A DNA stretch of 64,000 nt. Source: Ascochyta rabiei (lineage: Eukaryota; Ascomycota; Dothideomycetes; Pleosporales; Didymellaceae). The position numbers and the translations under genes were made by a program. Below the pieces are notes generated by a model. It was not told the DNA's origin. It was given only the letters and a program-made list of their open reading frames with translations, and did not search any database. The stretch covers positions 868,001 through 932,000 of the forward strand of contig NC_082413.1 of NCBI RefSeq assembly GCF_004011695.2, in the 5' to 3' direction. Shown here in pieces: positions 1-10,708 of the stretch. Every line of letters starts with the position of its first letter. The stretch's first letter is position 1.

Positions 1-7
1 TCCAACC

Positions 8-670
8 TCAAACAAGAGTTATTGAAGCATCAGAAGTGGGACCTACGTTTGCAATCGCACCATCGGGAAGCTTTCCATCCCACTTGTCCTCGACCTTCTG
101 CACCTTGCCCTCGCTGTCGAGGTGAATAGCCACCAAACTGCTGACAATTTGCTCCTTCCCAATACCCTTGATGACATATCGCGTCTTCAGATCCATCAGG
201 ATCGGGTTGCCGGCATCTTTGACGCTGTGGTGCTGCCTCTCAATTTCACTGAACGCGCTCTGCAGTCCGTACCACTGCGCCTGGTACTTCTCACGGCCCT
301 CAGCAATGGTGATGGGATCGGCGAATGTTGCATCGTCGCGCCAAAGGGCCAGCTTCTGGAGTGATGGGCGGCCGGCGAAAAGGTCGAGGATGGAGCCTAC
401 GATGGTTTGTTGATGGGAAGAGAGGGAGACGCCTGGGGCAGTCTGGATGTTTGTGTTTTCGATGTTGAGGGAGGATGAGCTTTGGTTGGGAATTCCTGCT
501 ACGGCTTCAGCTTTTTGCTTCTCAGCTTGGATGCAAAGGTCGGTTGTGAAAAGCTTACCGGTGGACATGTTGTTGGTGGATGTTGTGAATCTGGAGATCT
601 GGGAGACTGTGGGTTTTGAGATCGATTTGATTGATGTGTTGCAAGTTCGTGCAAAGGTGTAGGGACGCAT
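8..670 (-). CDS. NTF2/SnoaL-like domain protein
   Basis: Single-exon gene of 220 aa. Residues about 85-205 look like an NTF2-like/SnoaL fold: a leading helix (IVGSILDLFAG), then LWRDDATFADPITIAEGRE, where a tryptophan-led strand is followed by a D-P pair, and a late KVEDKWDGKLPDG segment typical of small fungal proteins of this fold. The first 35 residues are rich in Ser, Thr, Lys and Arg and poor in acidic residues, which fits a mitochondrial presequence. A second in-frame Met (MSTGKLF, residue 35) could start a cytosolic form. The fold is used by enzymes and by binding proteins, so no reaction can be assigned. The stop codon lies 8 bases from the window edge and the frame is complete. Confidence 0.7.
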   Translation of the reverse strand: MRPYTFARTCNTSIKSISKPTVSQISRFTTSTNNMSTGKLFTTDLCIQAEKQKAEAVAGIPNQSSSSLNIENTNIQTAPGVSLSSHQQTIVGSILDLFAGRPSLQKLALWRDDATFADPITIAEGREKYQAQWYGLQSAFSEIERQHHSVKDAGNPILMDLKTRYVIKGIGKEQIVSSLVAIHLDSEGKVQKVEDKWDGKLPDGAIANVGPTSDASITLV

Positions 671-1664
671 TTGTATATCTAGGTGCTCGAGATGGATGTG
701 ATTCGGTCTAACAATTGCCCATATGATCCTCCTTTATGGGATGGGATGTACTGCCTGTCACGCACGCGTCACTACCCCGAACGCGCAGTACGAAGTCTAA
801 GACGTCATCAGCTGCCTCGAGACGCTCAGTGGTGGATCGAGCAGATCCTTGCGGGTTTAGACTTTCAGTGACGCGAAATGTGGGGGTTCGCGCATTGCGA
901 ACTACTCGATGATGCAAGGCATGGGAGAAGAATCTCTGATGTTGTGTGCATGGGATTTGCCATCGCATCTTCGGTGTGTACTTGGTCGTACACACAGTCG
1001 CTGACAGCTTTTTTGACTTTCGCATTGAAATACCTCGGGAAATCAACTACGATTCAAATTTCCCTCGATGAAGGTATGATCTCGCCTGAGATGGTATTTT
1101 CTGTGTTCTAGACAACTCCTTGTCTACGCTGAGCTGAGACCAAGACGTCTATTTCTGTGAGAGCTGCGCCGCAGCCAGCCACAGCCACTATCCCCCAGAA
1201 AGAGTTTGAGCGACGCGTAAATAAGCAGGTCGGGCGCTACCATATGGTGGAGATGAATCTGAGCGAGAAGGATGAGTGCGGCTTGCCTTGGCCCGCGCCG
1301 TAGGGCTAAGTGTTGATGTTGATTGCTTCACGGTACCGCGCACCAACGATACAGAACAACGCGAGAGGTGGAAGCGCTGCTTCGCCGCTGTCAAGCCGGC
1401 GTTACGCCTACGATAATTCGTATGTTGTTGGGAAGAGGGCGTCTCCTGGAACCTCTTGACTGTGCCGCTCAGCAATGCAAGTTGGGATGAGGCGTGGTTC
1501 AGATGTCAGCTCAGCGACTATTCAGACAAGGGTGTGGCTTCCTGCATATCGGTCTCAGCTTCGGTCATCCCTTGAGCAGTGTCCCTCGATAAACAATGTC
1601 AGATGTGTATATCTACTAGGTCGAACCCTATGTGTGTTCGGTGTTTTCTCTCAGCCTTATCGAG
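671..1664. other. intergenic region, nothing recognised
   Basis: Spacer between the minus-strand NTF2-like gene and the plus-strand basic protein, so it probably holds both promoters. Short open frames exist on both strands (for example 708-1046 minus) but have no recognisable domain and biased composition. I see no RNA gene or repeat. Confidence 0.5.
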
Positions 1665-2201
1665 ATGCTGCGCATCCGCCAAAAGCGCCCGTCCAGAGGC
1701 GTGACTTTCGCGAAGCTTCAGACACAAGCTTTAAACAGCAAATCGGCTTCTATATCTAAGACCACAGAGGCTGCGATAACCCAGAAGTCTAAATCCACAT
1801 CGAGACATTCTCGCAATGCATCTGCGACAACTCCCAATCGCTCATCGCAACATCCGTCCGACCAAGCCCCGAAAGTCAGCAACCGGCAACGGCGGCTGGC
1901 ATCCCTCTTCATGGCGCTCATGGCATCGAGTTCGCTCCCAATTGAGACAGATGCAGAGACACTCGAAGCTGCGCAAAAAGATAGCATCGCGCCAAAGGCA
2001 CCGACAGATATCAAGCACAAGCGCAAGGCCAGCACGGATCGAGTGCAGGAGATCAGGGCGTCAAGGTGGAAACGATTCCGATATGAGATGGGCTTAGGGT
2101 CGAGGAGAAAGGGCAAGGCGAGAAGGCGTGACGGGATCGATTTGGACGATCTGGTGGAGCTAAGAGGTGAGGAGAGGAGGAAGGGCGACGATATGGTTTG
2201 A
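1665..2201 (+). CDS. basic low-complexity protein of unknown function
   Basis: An open frame of 178 aa starting at the Met before LRIRQKRPSRG. An upstream in-frame ATG at 1632 would add 11 residues. The protein is rich in Ser, Thr, Lys and Arg through its first half. It then has a short hydrophobic patch (RLASLFMALMASSSLP) and ends with a basic tail (RASRWKRFRYEMGLGSRRK). No family recognised. The tail resembles the basic C-termini of other unnamed ascomycete proteins, which is a weak argument. An antisense frame of 201 aa covers much of the same DNA (1718-2323). I prefer the plus strand because the antisense frame runs into the 3' end of the deaminase gene. The call stays tentative. Confidence 0.42.
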   Translation: MLRIRQKRPSRGVTFAKLQTQALNSKSASISKTTEAAITQKSKSTSRHSRNASATTPNRSSQHPSDQAPKVSNRQRRLASLFMALMASSSLPIETDAETLEAAQKDSIAPKAPTDIKHKRKASTDRVQEIRASRWKRFRYEMGLGSRRKGKARRRDGIDLDDLVELRGEERRKGDDMV

Positions 2202-2252
2202 GGCCTTGAGGGCGACCGGAGTTGGTTTATAAAGGCTTCTGATATTTCATCT

Positions 2253-2822
2253 TCATGTTTCGTGTCCAGCAGTCGCGACCTGCAGGATACGCTCTTCCAG
2301 GCCAGGGACATGTATGCATTCAATACCGTGCTCTTCCAGCTTTGCTATGCCCTTGTTTACCCCAACAAACTTCTCCGGCTCCTTAACTCCAAGATAGACC
2401 CTCTTGATCCTCGGCTGCCCGTCCTGTCCCTTCGTGCGGATGATGCGATCTACGCAGGGTGTGTTCCCAACTGACCTCTTGTTGCAGGGCTCCATGGTGG
2501 TGTAGATGACGGTGTTTGCTGGCAGAGCTTCACCCACACGCTCCTCGGACAGGCCATGTGCTTGCGCAAACTTCAACAGACAGCATTGTTCAGCGTGAGT
2601 GTTGCCTTCACACTCCAGTGTATAGCCTCGTTCCAGAATTGACCCAGTGTCGCCGTCTACCAGGACAGCTCCAACACGGAAGTTGGTCGGCTTAGGCGGT
2701 GATTCTTGCGCCTGGTCCAGAGCAAGGCGCATGTATTGCAGGTGGTCGTTGGGTTCTGGCACTTGGGCTGGGGGCACAGGGCCATCCCACTTCCGTACGG
2801 GTCCCTCCCATTCTTCCGGCAT
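2253..2822 (-). CDS. pyrimidine (DRAP-type) deaminase
   Basis: Single-exon, 189 aa. The cytidine/deoxycytidylate-deaminase zinc signature is complete: HAE (about residues 76-78, within ECEGNTHAEQCC) supplies the zinc ligand His and the catalytic Glu. The PC..C part follows as MEPCNKRSVGNTPCVDRI. The flanks (YMRLALDQAQ..., FRVGAVLVD) and the 189-aa size match the stand-alone fungal deaminases related to the C-terminal half of yeast Rib2 and to RibD, which deaminate the 2,5-diamino-6-ribitylamino-pyrimidinone phosphate in riboflavin synthesis. The zinc-deaminase fold is certain. The riboflavin substrate is inferred from overall similarity. It is probably cytosolic, since there is no signal peptide. 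It diverges from the DNAJC9-like gene, whose start is only about 170 bp away, so the two share a compact promoter. Confidence 0.8.
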   Translation of the reverse strand: MPEEWEGPVRKWDGPVPPAQVPEPNDHLQYMRLALDQAQESPPKPTNFRVGAVLVDGDTGSILERGYTLECEGNTHAEQCCLLKFAQAHGLSEERVGEALPANTVIYTTMEPCNKRSVGNTPCVDRIIRTKGQDGQPRIKRVYLGVKEPEKFVGVNKGIAKLEEHGIECIHVPGLEERILQVATAGHET

Positions 2823-2995
2823 CTTTGGTGGTAAGAGAGAAAGGTGAGTGATGCAATTGAACGCCGAGATCCCGGTGATGCAAGAGTGGGTCTTTGCTTA
2901 TCGATAAGCGGCACTGCACGCGACGCGTCTTTGGACCCACCACGCGCTGGATGGCCTATTACTCGAACATCAAACATTACACAACCACCGGCGCA

Positions 2996-4106
2996 ATGGC
3001 AAGGAAATCGAAGACCGACGAGTATAGCTCAGACGATGAGGAGATTGGCGAAGAAGAAAATGGCCCACCAACTGTAGACCCCTATGAGGTGCTTGGCGTG
3101 GAGCCTGAAGCAACGGCCGACGATGTGAAGAAGTCGTACAGAAAGATGGCACTGAAACATCACCCAGGTCAGTCCCCTTATACCCTCACATGTAATATGC
3201 TGACATTGCAAAGACAAGGCCGCCGAGGGCGAGAAGGAGGCCGCGAACAAGAAGTTTCAGGAAATCGCCTTCGCATACGCCATCCTGTCAGACGATCGCC
3301 GACGCAAGCGCTACGACCTCACAGGCAGCACCGCCGAATCGCTCGAAGATGATGAGGACTTCGACTGGCTCAGTTTCTACCGCGGACAGTTTGAGAATGT
3401 CATCAACGACGAGACCATTAACACCTTGTCGAACAAGTACAAAGGCAGCGAAGAAGAGCGTAGGGATTTGCTTCAGGCATACAAGAAGTACAAAGGCAGG
3501 CTAGATCAGGTGTACGAAGTGGTTCTGCTGTCCGATATCCTTGTGGACGATGACCGGTACCGAGAGATCCTGGACGATGCCATTTCCAAGGGCGAGATCG
3601 AGTCGTACCCTGCATACGCGAAGGAGACAGACGAGACTCGTCTCAAGACCAAAAAGGCCGCCAAGAAGAGTCGCGACGACTTTGAGAAGCGCCAGGCTGC
3701 GGAGGATGCCAAGAAACAGGAGGTCGGCAGATCGAACGGCAAAGCCAAGAGCAAGAAGAGTGGTGGAGGAGATATGTCCGACCTGGCCGCGCTCATCCAG
3801 CAACGCCAGAAGTCAAGAGCAGGTGGCTTCTTTGACCATCTAGAGGCCAAGTACGCACCAAAGTCAAGAGGTAGCAAGCGAGCTACACCCATGGAGGAGC
3901 CACCAGAGGAAGCTTTCCAGGCGACCGCTGCACGAGCGAAGAAGCGCAAGCAGAACAAGAAGGTCGTGGGTGAAGACGAGGACGAAGACATGGATCTTGC
4001 GGAAGAGGACATTGGTGAGTCCGAAGAAGAGGAGGAAGAGGCTCCCCGCAGGCCAAAGGCGCGTGGGAAAGCCAGAGGACGGGGCCGCGTCTCCAGCATT
4101 GCTTGA
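2996..4106 (+). CDS. DNAJC9: DNAJC9-type J-domain protein
   Basis: Two exons, 2996-3167 and 3214-4106, giving 354 aa. The 46-nt intron has GTCAGT at its start and AAAG at its end. It splits the codon for the Asp of the HPD tripeptide, and splicing restores HHPDKA. That is good proof of the join. The J domain spans about residues 28-95 ([23 protein letters not shown] at 56-58, YDLTGS). It is followed by the DNAJC9-type middle region ([18 protein letters not shown], then a helical segment around [15 protein letters not shown]). The C-terminal third is lysine-rich, then strongly acidic ([12 protein letters not shown]), then Arg/Gly-rich. DNAJC9 proteins act as Hsp70 co-chaperones that also bind histones H3-H4, so a nuclear site is likely. 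Confidence 0.85.
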
Positions 4107-4557
4107 AGCTCTTGGATGATACGGTCTACACGATAGCTTGACAAACACCGAATTCTTCGTTGGCGGTCTCTTCAGAATCCTTGCATAGCACGGCGTTTGG
4201 TCTTTTGGGTAGGTTAGCGGACAGGAGAGCACTGTGATGAGTTGTCGCAAGTCTGTTGCGGACAACGGTAGCATACCCTCTCTCTCTCGCTTTGTTTCAT
4301 ATTTCCAATAAAACCTGCTTAATTGTCATTTCCCTTAGGATTGCTGGCTGTTTAGTGACTTCGCACACTGTTTCCATATCTCTCTCATTGTGAGTCGTTA
4401 GCGTGTTTCCCCACAACAAGCAACTTGATTCACTTCTTCACCATCTAATTTGCCTGGACAAATAACAATTGACCTTGAATTTCTAGTAGTTGCGTTTTCA
4501 CCGTGGATAAACCTACCAACAACACATCGCCGAGAGACAGGAAGGAACCAGGCAGCC

Positions 4558-5519
4558 ATGGGCCCAACACCTCCGAGAACGCCAACAGCCAGGAAAGTAA
4601 TAGAAGGAGCTCACGTCTCGTACACATCATGCACTGACATGCCTTCAGTCTCTCCCAGGCTCACCGTCCGCCACAACACCAAATGCCACAGCTTTAGGTT
4701 CGCCCATAGTCATACAGAAGCGCAAGTGGCAGGGCGATGTGAGTTGGCTGTGTGATAATGATTCAGTCAAACGCTGATGAAGACAGAACGTACCATTACC
4801 TTTGCAAGGTCTGACGCAGCCAGAGGATGAAGGCGAGAGTGCGCCCGTCGCTCAAATGACACCTACAAAGAGGCGGAGGTCAGAAGACGAGATCAAGGTG
4901 GAGGTAAGTGCGAGATGTGCGCTTTGACGGTCCAGAGAGGCATCACTAACCCCAACAGCCTCAGTACCGCGCTATGCCTGCAGCTCCCCTTCCAACCCAA
5001 AGCTTCGCCCAAAATCCAGCAGCATTCCCCTCGAGGCCACCGCAGTCCCAGCAGCACACTTTGCGGCTTGCCTACCCAGATGACTGGCGCCAGAGAATCT
5101 TCATGAACGCCCTCCAGAGCAATCAGAATCTTATTCCAGGGAATGTTGCCACCACTACCATGACATCGCAGCACATCGATAGATTCGCCAATGCCATGTG
5201 GCAGGTCGTCTTCAACCACGAGAACACGATGCGGGACGTTACTGCAAGATCAGCCATGTTCTCGACGCTGAAGCTTCGTGCATTGGCCAGACTCAACTAC
5301 CTGCCCAGTTGGTGGCATTTGCGTGAGATGGCATGTATTGTTATGATGCGTATGAAATGGATTATAGATGACAGTGAGATGCAAGGGCTTTGGATGGAGA
5401 CTGTGGAATGGTGTGGGAGGGTAGAAACTAAGATGGGAATCCATACCGATGGAGCTGGAGTGCCGAAGCAACATGATGAAGACGACGCTCAGGAAGGAGT
5501 TGGAAAGGTCGAGTCGTGA
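4558..5519 (+). CDS. conserved unknown protein, four exons
   Basis: Assembled from four exons: 4558-4596, 4649-4738, 4787-4903 and 4959-5519 (268 aa). All three introns (52, 48 and 55 nt) have GT..AG ends at phase 0. The first and third show good branch sites (CACTGAC, CACTAAC). The N-terminal 85 residues are Pro/Ser/Thr-rich and probably disordered, with a basic patch (TPTKRRRSEDE) that resembles a nuclear localisation signal. The C-terminal part is folded-looking and helical (YPDDWRQRIFMNALQSNQNL, WQVVFNHENTMRD, LPSWWHLREMACIVMMRMKW). I do not recognise the domain. The tail is acidic. The splice pattern and codon continuity make the gene credible. Its function is unknown. Confidence 0.68.
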
Positions 5520-5806
5520 GGTACGGCATCAAGAGAAGGGCTAGTCTGACTCTCGATTTGTTTGGGATTGTTCGGGGCATTGAAACAGCGAGACGGGCCT
5601 GACTATCTTTATACATCCATTAGTATTCTGACGCCAGCGAGACATGCCATAGAGACAACTGCCCGAGATATTTTGTAAACCCAGACATCAGCTTCTCACT
5701 ATCTATAAAGCGACAGTGCATCCACGATTCAGATCTCTTACTTCACTGCTGACCAACACTTGAAAATCGCACACGAACGTGGACCCAGACATGGACTCAC
5801 CTAGTT

Positions 5807-6158
5807 GACCTCCCGCACAGTCACTCCTCGATTACACAACGCACGACCTCCTAACACCTATCCCAATCTACCGCCGTGGGTCATGAACGCCTTCTTCATC
5901 CTGTAGCAGGCCCAAGGACTATGGACGCTCGAAGCACGCGCCCTCCTAAATATGGCATACATTCCTCCAACTCAGTACCCGCGGGATGAAATCCTCGTCC
6001 GGGTCGAAGCTCTGAGCGACGATCTGAAGGAGTCGTTTGCAACTGAAGAGGAGTGGGGGAAAGCGGAGGAACTTGATCTGTGGAGGCTGAATAGAGATTT
6101 GATTAAGAAGAAGAAGGAGGGGTGGGGACAGTGGAAGGGGGTGATTTATGAAATGTAG
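5807..6158 (+). pseudogene. small conserved-looking frame broken by an in-frame TAG
   Basis: A 68-aa frame begins at ATG 5952 (MAYIPPTQYPRDEILVRVEA) and ends at 6158 with a Trp/Lys-rich tail. Reading upstream in the same frame, coding-like sequence continues without a break through QAQGLWTLEARALLN to a TAG at 5904-5906. Before that it continues as YPNLPPWVMNAFFIL back to about 5816. Residues on both sides of the TAG look protein-coding, and an ATG at 5883 is in frame. The gene may therefore be interrupted by a nonsense mutation or a sequencing error. Other options are a short product from 5952, or stop-codon readthrough. I do not know the function. Exact left limit uncertain. Confidence 0.4.
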
Positions 6159-6566
6159 GGGTGGAGCGACTGTATGGTGTGAGATGGTAAGTTCTGCCGT
6201 TGTGTGTGTAGATGTATTGCAAATGTTTGATCGTTGAGGTTAGAATGAAGTCCTGTTGGATGAACACATGATTTCCTTTGCTTTTTTGAAGGACCCTGAA
6301 AGAGTCAAGCGCTTTGTTTGAGTTCGCAAAACATACCTGCGCTCATGATTCGAGAAGGCACGTTTCTGTTCGATGGCTGCGGACGAGGTGAAGGTCAGCT
6401 CGACATACCAAATTTGCGCACATTCTCTGACAATATGCGACAGTCGGTCACATGCTATCGGATGTAACTATTCGATGCGTCCAGGCTTCGTTTTAAGAAT
6501 TGAGTACGCTTCTTCACAACGCACACTCCACTAACACAACCACCCAACCGCATTTTTGCCACAGAC
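6159..6566. other. intergenic region, nothing recognised
   Basis: Presumed promoter of the 421-aa gene that follows. No repeat, RNA gene or further exon seen. Confidence 0.5.
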
Positions 6567-7832
6567 ATGTTCTCTAAGCGCAAGCGTCCTACTAACGAAG
6601 ATTTTCCCAACTCTTCAACAATACTAAGTACGAAGAAGGCCAAAGCAAAACCTCAGACGTCGAACAGAGCAGGACCTGCGAGACGTGCTCCGATAGCCAT
6701 CCACAACGCCTCCCCCTCGGCAGCCACTCAAGCTTCCCCACCAGCTTCCAAATTGGCCAAATCCAATCTTATGCCAACAATCCCTCGTCGCAATGCAGTT
6801 CTTGGACAACGTAACGAATCTCTACTCCGCCTGCCATGCAATAACACCAAAACAGGGAAAGATACAGAGCAACACTTCCAGAAGCGCAACGCAAGCGAGA
6901 TAGACTGGAACTACCAGCGCCATATCGAGGATATCAACAACTGGAGCAACCAGATATACACTCGTGCGGCTCTGTACGTGAAAATGGTCGACGTGTGGGT
7001 GCCAGACGAAGAAGCGTGGATCGAGTTGTACTTTCACCTTTCGATTGCTGAAACGAGGAAGCACGGCATCCGACTGCCCATGACGAAAGACGTATGGCAA
7101 GCGTTTTTGCAATTCTTTGGTGATCGCGAGTTGACGGGTAAGTATGGCGAGGTTGTGACGCGAAAACCACGGACAAATAGTGCGTTCTCTGCGAAATTCA
7201 GGCGTTTTGAGGAGCTCGCCGAGCGTCTTGAACAGTGTATGAGAGGAAAATCGGGAGATTTGTTCATGCCGAACATGACTGAGACGATGCTGGATAGGTT
7301 CAAGGAGATGAAGGGGGGGATGGAAGCGAAAGGTCTCAAGAAAGAGAGTGCATATGCAGGACAAGATCTGCAGGACTGGCTCGCATTCTTCTCGCATTTG
7401 CCAACCGAAGGAGACGTCGATGATGCTGAGACGGACGGGAAGGAAGAGCAGCAAGCAAGCTCAGGCGTTGCCTCCAGGGACATGGAGGAAGACATTGACG
7501 CAGCTACGGCTCTGATCAGCTTGGCCTCTCAGCCCAACAACGTTCGCATGTCTGCTAAGGCTAGACGCAAGCGCAAGACCGACAACCAGGGGATGAATCC
7601 AGCTGTACACTCGTGTTGGCCAACGCATTCAATTGCGCTCGCCACTCCAGCGTCTACCACTCAAGATCGCGCAGTGGAAGGTACGCCGAATCTCTCACGG
7701 ACTTCTCCTCTGCTGCCATCTCCAGGTGATCACAGCACACCAGACAACCCGTCTACCACGAGAGGCGTACCATCCAGCAAGACTCGGCATGCAACCCCCA
7801 GTGTGCGTGTTGATCACCCTGATTCGGATTAG
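6567..7832 (+). CDS. unknown protein, 421 aa
   Basis: Single open frame of 421 aa. Layout: a basic, Ser/Thr/Pro-rich N-terminus with putative nuclear localisation signals (MFSKRKRP, TKKAKAKP). A central globular part follows at about 100-280, beginning DWNYQRHIEDINNWSNQIY, with an aromatic core (VDVWVPDEEAWIELYFHL, TKDVWQAFLQFFGDR). It ends in an acidic linker and a disordered tail with another basic cluster (AKARRKRKTD). The central W..EE..WIELYF pattern followed by a FLQFF..R segment recalls Myb/SANT-like repeats in fungal proteins that ask how a helix fits around DNA, but I cannot name a family. A nuclear role is inferred from the basic clusters only. Frame length, acceptable codon use and an ATG near a clean leader support a real gene. 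Confidence 0.66.
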   Translation: MFSKRKRPTNEDFPNSSTILSTKKAKAKPQTSNRAGPARRAPIAIHNASPSAATQASPPASKLAKSNLMPTIPRRNAVLGQRNESLLRLPCNNTKTGKDTEQHFQKRNASEIDWNYQRHIEDINNWSNQIYTRAALYVKMVDVWVPDEEAWIELYFHLSIAETRKHGIRLPMTKDVWQAFLQFFGDRELTGKYGEVVTRKPRTNSAFSAKFRRFEELAERLEQCMRGKSGDLFMPNMTETMLDRFKEMKGGMEAKGLKKESAYAGQDLQDWLAFFSHLPTEGDVDDAETDGKEEQQASSGVASRDMEEDIDAATALISLASQPNNVRMSAKARRKRKTDNQGMNPAVHSCWPTHSIALATPASTTQDRAVEGTPNLSRTSPLLPSPGDHSTPDNPSTTRGVPSSKTRHATPSVRVDHPDSD

Positions 7833-8786
7833 ACTAGTCAAGGTCAACGGTACCTGTAATGCAATGTATACACCATGGCAGCACCATTCGCAACTCCAGC
7901 TCCACAGGAAGTGATTTTGTATAGCGCAGCACCTGAATACTGCCTCGCTGCCAAAATCATACTTGCTCGTCACCTGTTCCCTACTCTATCACAAAATTAA
8001 TGGCAGGTTCATCTGAACACAGGGCATCGGCCGTTAGTAGTATGTGTATTGCATATAGAGCCACTTGATCGAATGACTCCAGGAGTGGTTGATCATCTAC
8101 AATAGTGCTGGATACCCTACCTTGCAGCAATCGAAGCCGTTCTCTTTGATACACAGCTTCCCTGCAACGTCCATATCCAGTCCTGAAGCTGTAATGAAGC
8201 AGGAACGAGCAAAGTCGCGAGAGAAAGAGAGGCGATGCCAAGGGTGTACAGAAGTCGACGGTCGTCAACGCACAAGGTCAGCGGTGTAGTGTGCAGCGTC
8301 GACGACGACTCTTTCAGGACGCGATCGTGGATGGCTACGTCCAACCGGATTTGGATCAGAGTCGACAAACCCCCAACGCACTGCAATACGTGCACCCCCA
8401 CTGTCTTCAACGCTCGAGAACGTCGTTGTATGCTGTCTTTTCAACAGCGCAAAACAGCGTTCTTCAGCTAAGAGCGCATTGATTGCCTCGGAGTCATATT
8501 TTTATCTCCTCCCTAAGTTGCAGATATCTCTGGGCGTTCAAGGTCGAAGTTTGTGGTTGTTGATCAGGGTCCGTAATGACAGTTGGTGGGGTGCACATCA
8601 GCCTCTTCGCAACCCACCCTGCATTTCTTCCGCACAAAACTTACACTAGCGGCATAAACTTTCTGAGCGCGGGCAGTACAGACTTGACGACTACGCTTTT
8701 GACAATACACCTTCCAAGTACCAAACAAACGAAACGTCACGACCTGTGACCTGTGTAGAGAGAGAAAAGGAGAAAAGTCATACATC
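7833..8786. other. intergenic region, nothing recognised
   Basis: Spacer between the 421-aa protein and PRMT3. The last 200 bp probably contain the PRMT3 promoter and leader. Open frames on both strands (8117-8410 minus, 8235-8471 plus) overlap one another and show no domain. Confidence 0.5.
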
Positions 8787-10363
8787 ATGCCGCGCGATGA
8801 TTCAGACTCCGATTCGGGCAGCTCGGTGGGGAGCATCGTCGAAGAGAGAAGCGAGGCCGACGAGACGACCTTCAAGTGCCTGTTTTGCGACCAGCAATTT
8901 GCCAGGGTGCAGGACATGTCCTCGCATTGCGCGTCCGAGCACGGATTCGATCTGAGCGAGACAGTCAAGAGTCTCGGTCCAAGTGAGCCCTACTACGCTA
9001 TTCCCGTTTGGGCCACTACTAACGCGCTTCAGAGGCGGACGAGATTGATATCATCAAGCTGGTGAACTGCCTGCGATCAGAGGCGCAGAAGGGAGCGGAT
9101 CCCAAGAGCATCAAGATTACATTGGACGACTTGAGCGACAAGTACCTCCAGCCTGTACTGGAGGATGATGCACTGCTTTTCGAACTCGGAGACCTCATGC
9201 CAGACAGCGAGACCAAGGCTGTGGACTACGATGAGTTTGAGGCCAAGCTGCAGAAAGACATGCCCGAGGACTTCTCTAGACTCCAGGTTACCAGTGACAG
9301 GGATGAGGACTACTTTGAGTCGTACAAGGGTAACAGCATTCACCGCGAGATGATCGAGGACCGCGTACGGACCGAAGGCTACCGCGACTTCATCGAGAAG
9401 AACGTCGACGTCTTCAAAGACAAGGTCGTCCTCGATGTCGGCTGCGGCACGGGCATCCTCTCCCTCTTCTGCGCGCGCGCAGGCGCAAAGAAAGTCTTCG
9501 CCGTCGACAACTCGCAAATCGCGGTGCGGGCCAAGGAGAACGTCGAGAAGAACGGCTACGCCGACCGCATCCAGGTGATCCAGGGCCGCATCGAGGACTT
9601 CAACACGCAGCGCCAGATCGGCAAGGACAAGGTCGACATCATCATCTCCGAGTGGATGGGCTACGGGCTGCTCTTCGAAGGCATGCTCGACTCGGTGCTG
9701 CGCGCGCGCGACATGTATCTCAAACCGGACGGCCTGCTGGTACCCAGCCACTGCAACATCCGCCTCGCGCCCATCAGCGACGCAGCCTGGATCGCCGAGG
9801 CAACCGGCGCCACCTTCTGGAAGGACGTGTACGGCTTCGACTTCTCGTCCATGATCCCCGGCGGGCCGCTCAACACGCGAGAAATCGGCGTCTTCGACGT
9901 GCCCCCGCCAGCGCTCTGCGGGTCCGCAAACGCCCACCTCCTCGAGATGAAGCGCGCGTCCGTGGGCGACCTGAGCTTCACCGTGCCCCTGCGCATGACG
10001 CTAGACCGCGACATCGCCTCGCTGCACGCCATCGCCCTATGGTTCGATACCATCTTCCTCCACGGCGGCAGCGCGCAGGACATCGAGACCATCGACGCCG
10101 TCGACTGGCAGCAGAATGGCATCCCCGGCTTGGGCTTCTCCACGGGCCCCGCTACTACGCCCACGCACTGGCATCAGGCTGTGTTGCTGCTGGACGACGA
10201 GGTGGCGGAGAGGCAGTCGTTCAAGAAGGGGGATGTGCTGGAGGGGTCGCTGCAGTATGCCAAGGAGAAGGGGGATGATAGGGGGATCACGGTGACGGTG
10301 CAGTGGAAGGGTAAAGGGGAGCGTGGCGAGGTGGAGGGGAAGGTGGTCAGGTCCATGGCGTAG
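8787..10363 (+). CDS. PRMT3: protein arginine N-methyltransferase 3
   Basis: Two exons, 8787-8982 and 9033-10363, giving 508 aa. The 50-nt intron has a textbook CTACTAAC branch site. An N-terminal C2H2 zinc finger (C31, C34, H47, H52 in [20 protein letters not shown]) is the hallmark of PRMT3. The catalytic core has the SAM-binding motif I ([20 protein letters not shown], from about residue 198), the post-I acid (FAVDNS) and the double-E loop ([14 protein letters not shown], about 271-284). A C-terminal beta-barrel domain follows. The family makes monomethyl- and asymmetric dimethyl-arginine. PRMT3 typically modifies ribosomal protein uS5 in the cytosol via the zinc finger. The second half has GC-rich codon use. 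A GGATGGCT repeat starts right after the stop codon. Confidence 0.93.
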
Positions 10364-10370
10364 GGTGGGT

Positions 10371-10450
10371 GGATGGCTGGATGGCTGGATGGATGGCTGG
10401 ATGGATGGCTGGATGGCTGGATGACTGGCTGGCTGGCTGGCTGAATGGCT
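10371..10450. repeat. (GGATGGCT)n / (GGCT)n microsatellite
   Basis: Starts within 10 bases of the PRMT3 stop codon. It is an imperfect array of GGATGGCT and GGATGGAT units that turns into GGCT repeats. It lies in the presumed 3' UTR of PRMT3. Confidence 0.85.
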
Positions 10451-10708
10451 GCGACGTGATGACTTGGAGCTGGTTGAAAAATTAAATACGGCAGGATGAG
10501 GCGTTGGAGCGTTGAAGGGATAGATGGTTGGGCCATACGAAAGAGCTTAGATGTCATCTTCATGACCTGCGAGATGGTCATCGTCTTTGACTGCATGGAG
10601 TGTAGTTGCAGCGAGTTGAGGCGGTGTAGTGCGTCTCTCTGAAAGCAAATCAAGATTGGGTATCTTCAGAGCATTATAACAACACTACAACAGCACATGA
10701 TCAGTTCT
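10451..10708. other. convergent 3' ends of PRMT3 and the EngB-type gene
   Basis: Short spacer between two genes that end towards each other. It holds only presumed 3' UTRs. Confidence 0.5.

Noticed and set aside
708..1475. Two minus-strand frames (112 and 95 aa) left of the basic protein
   Set aside because: No recognisable domain, biased composition, and no splice partner that extends them.
1718..2323. Minus-strand frame of 201 aa opposite the basic protein
   Set aside because: Ser/Arg/Leu-rich without domain and runs into the 3' end of the deaminase gene. Not fully excluded.
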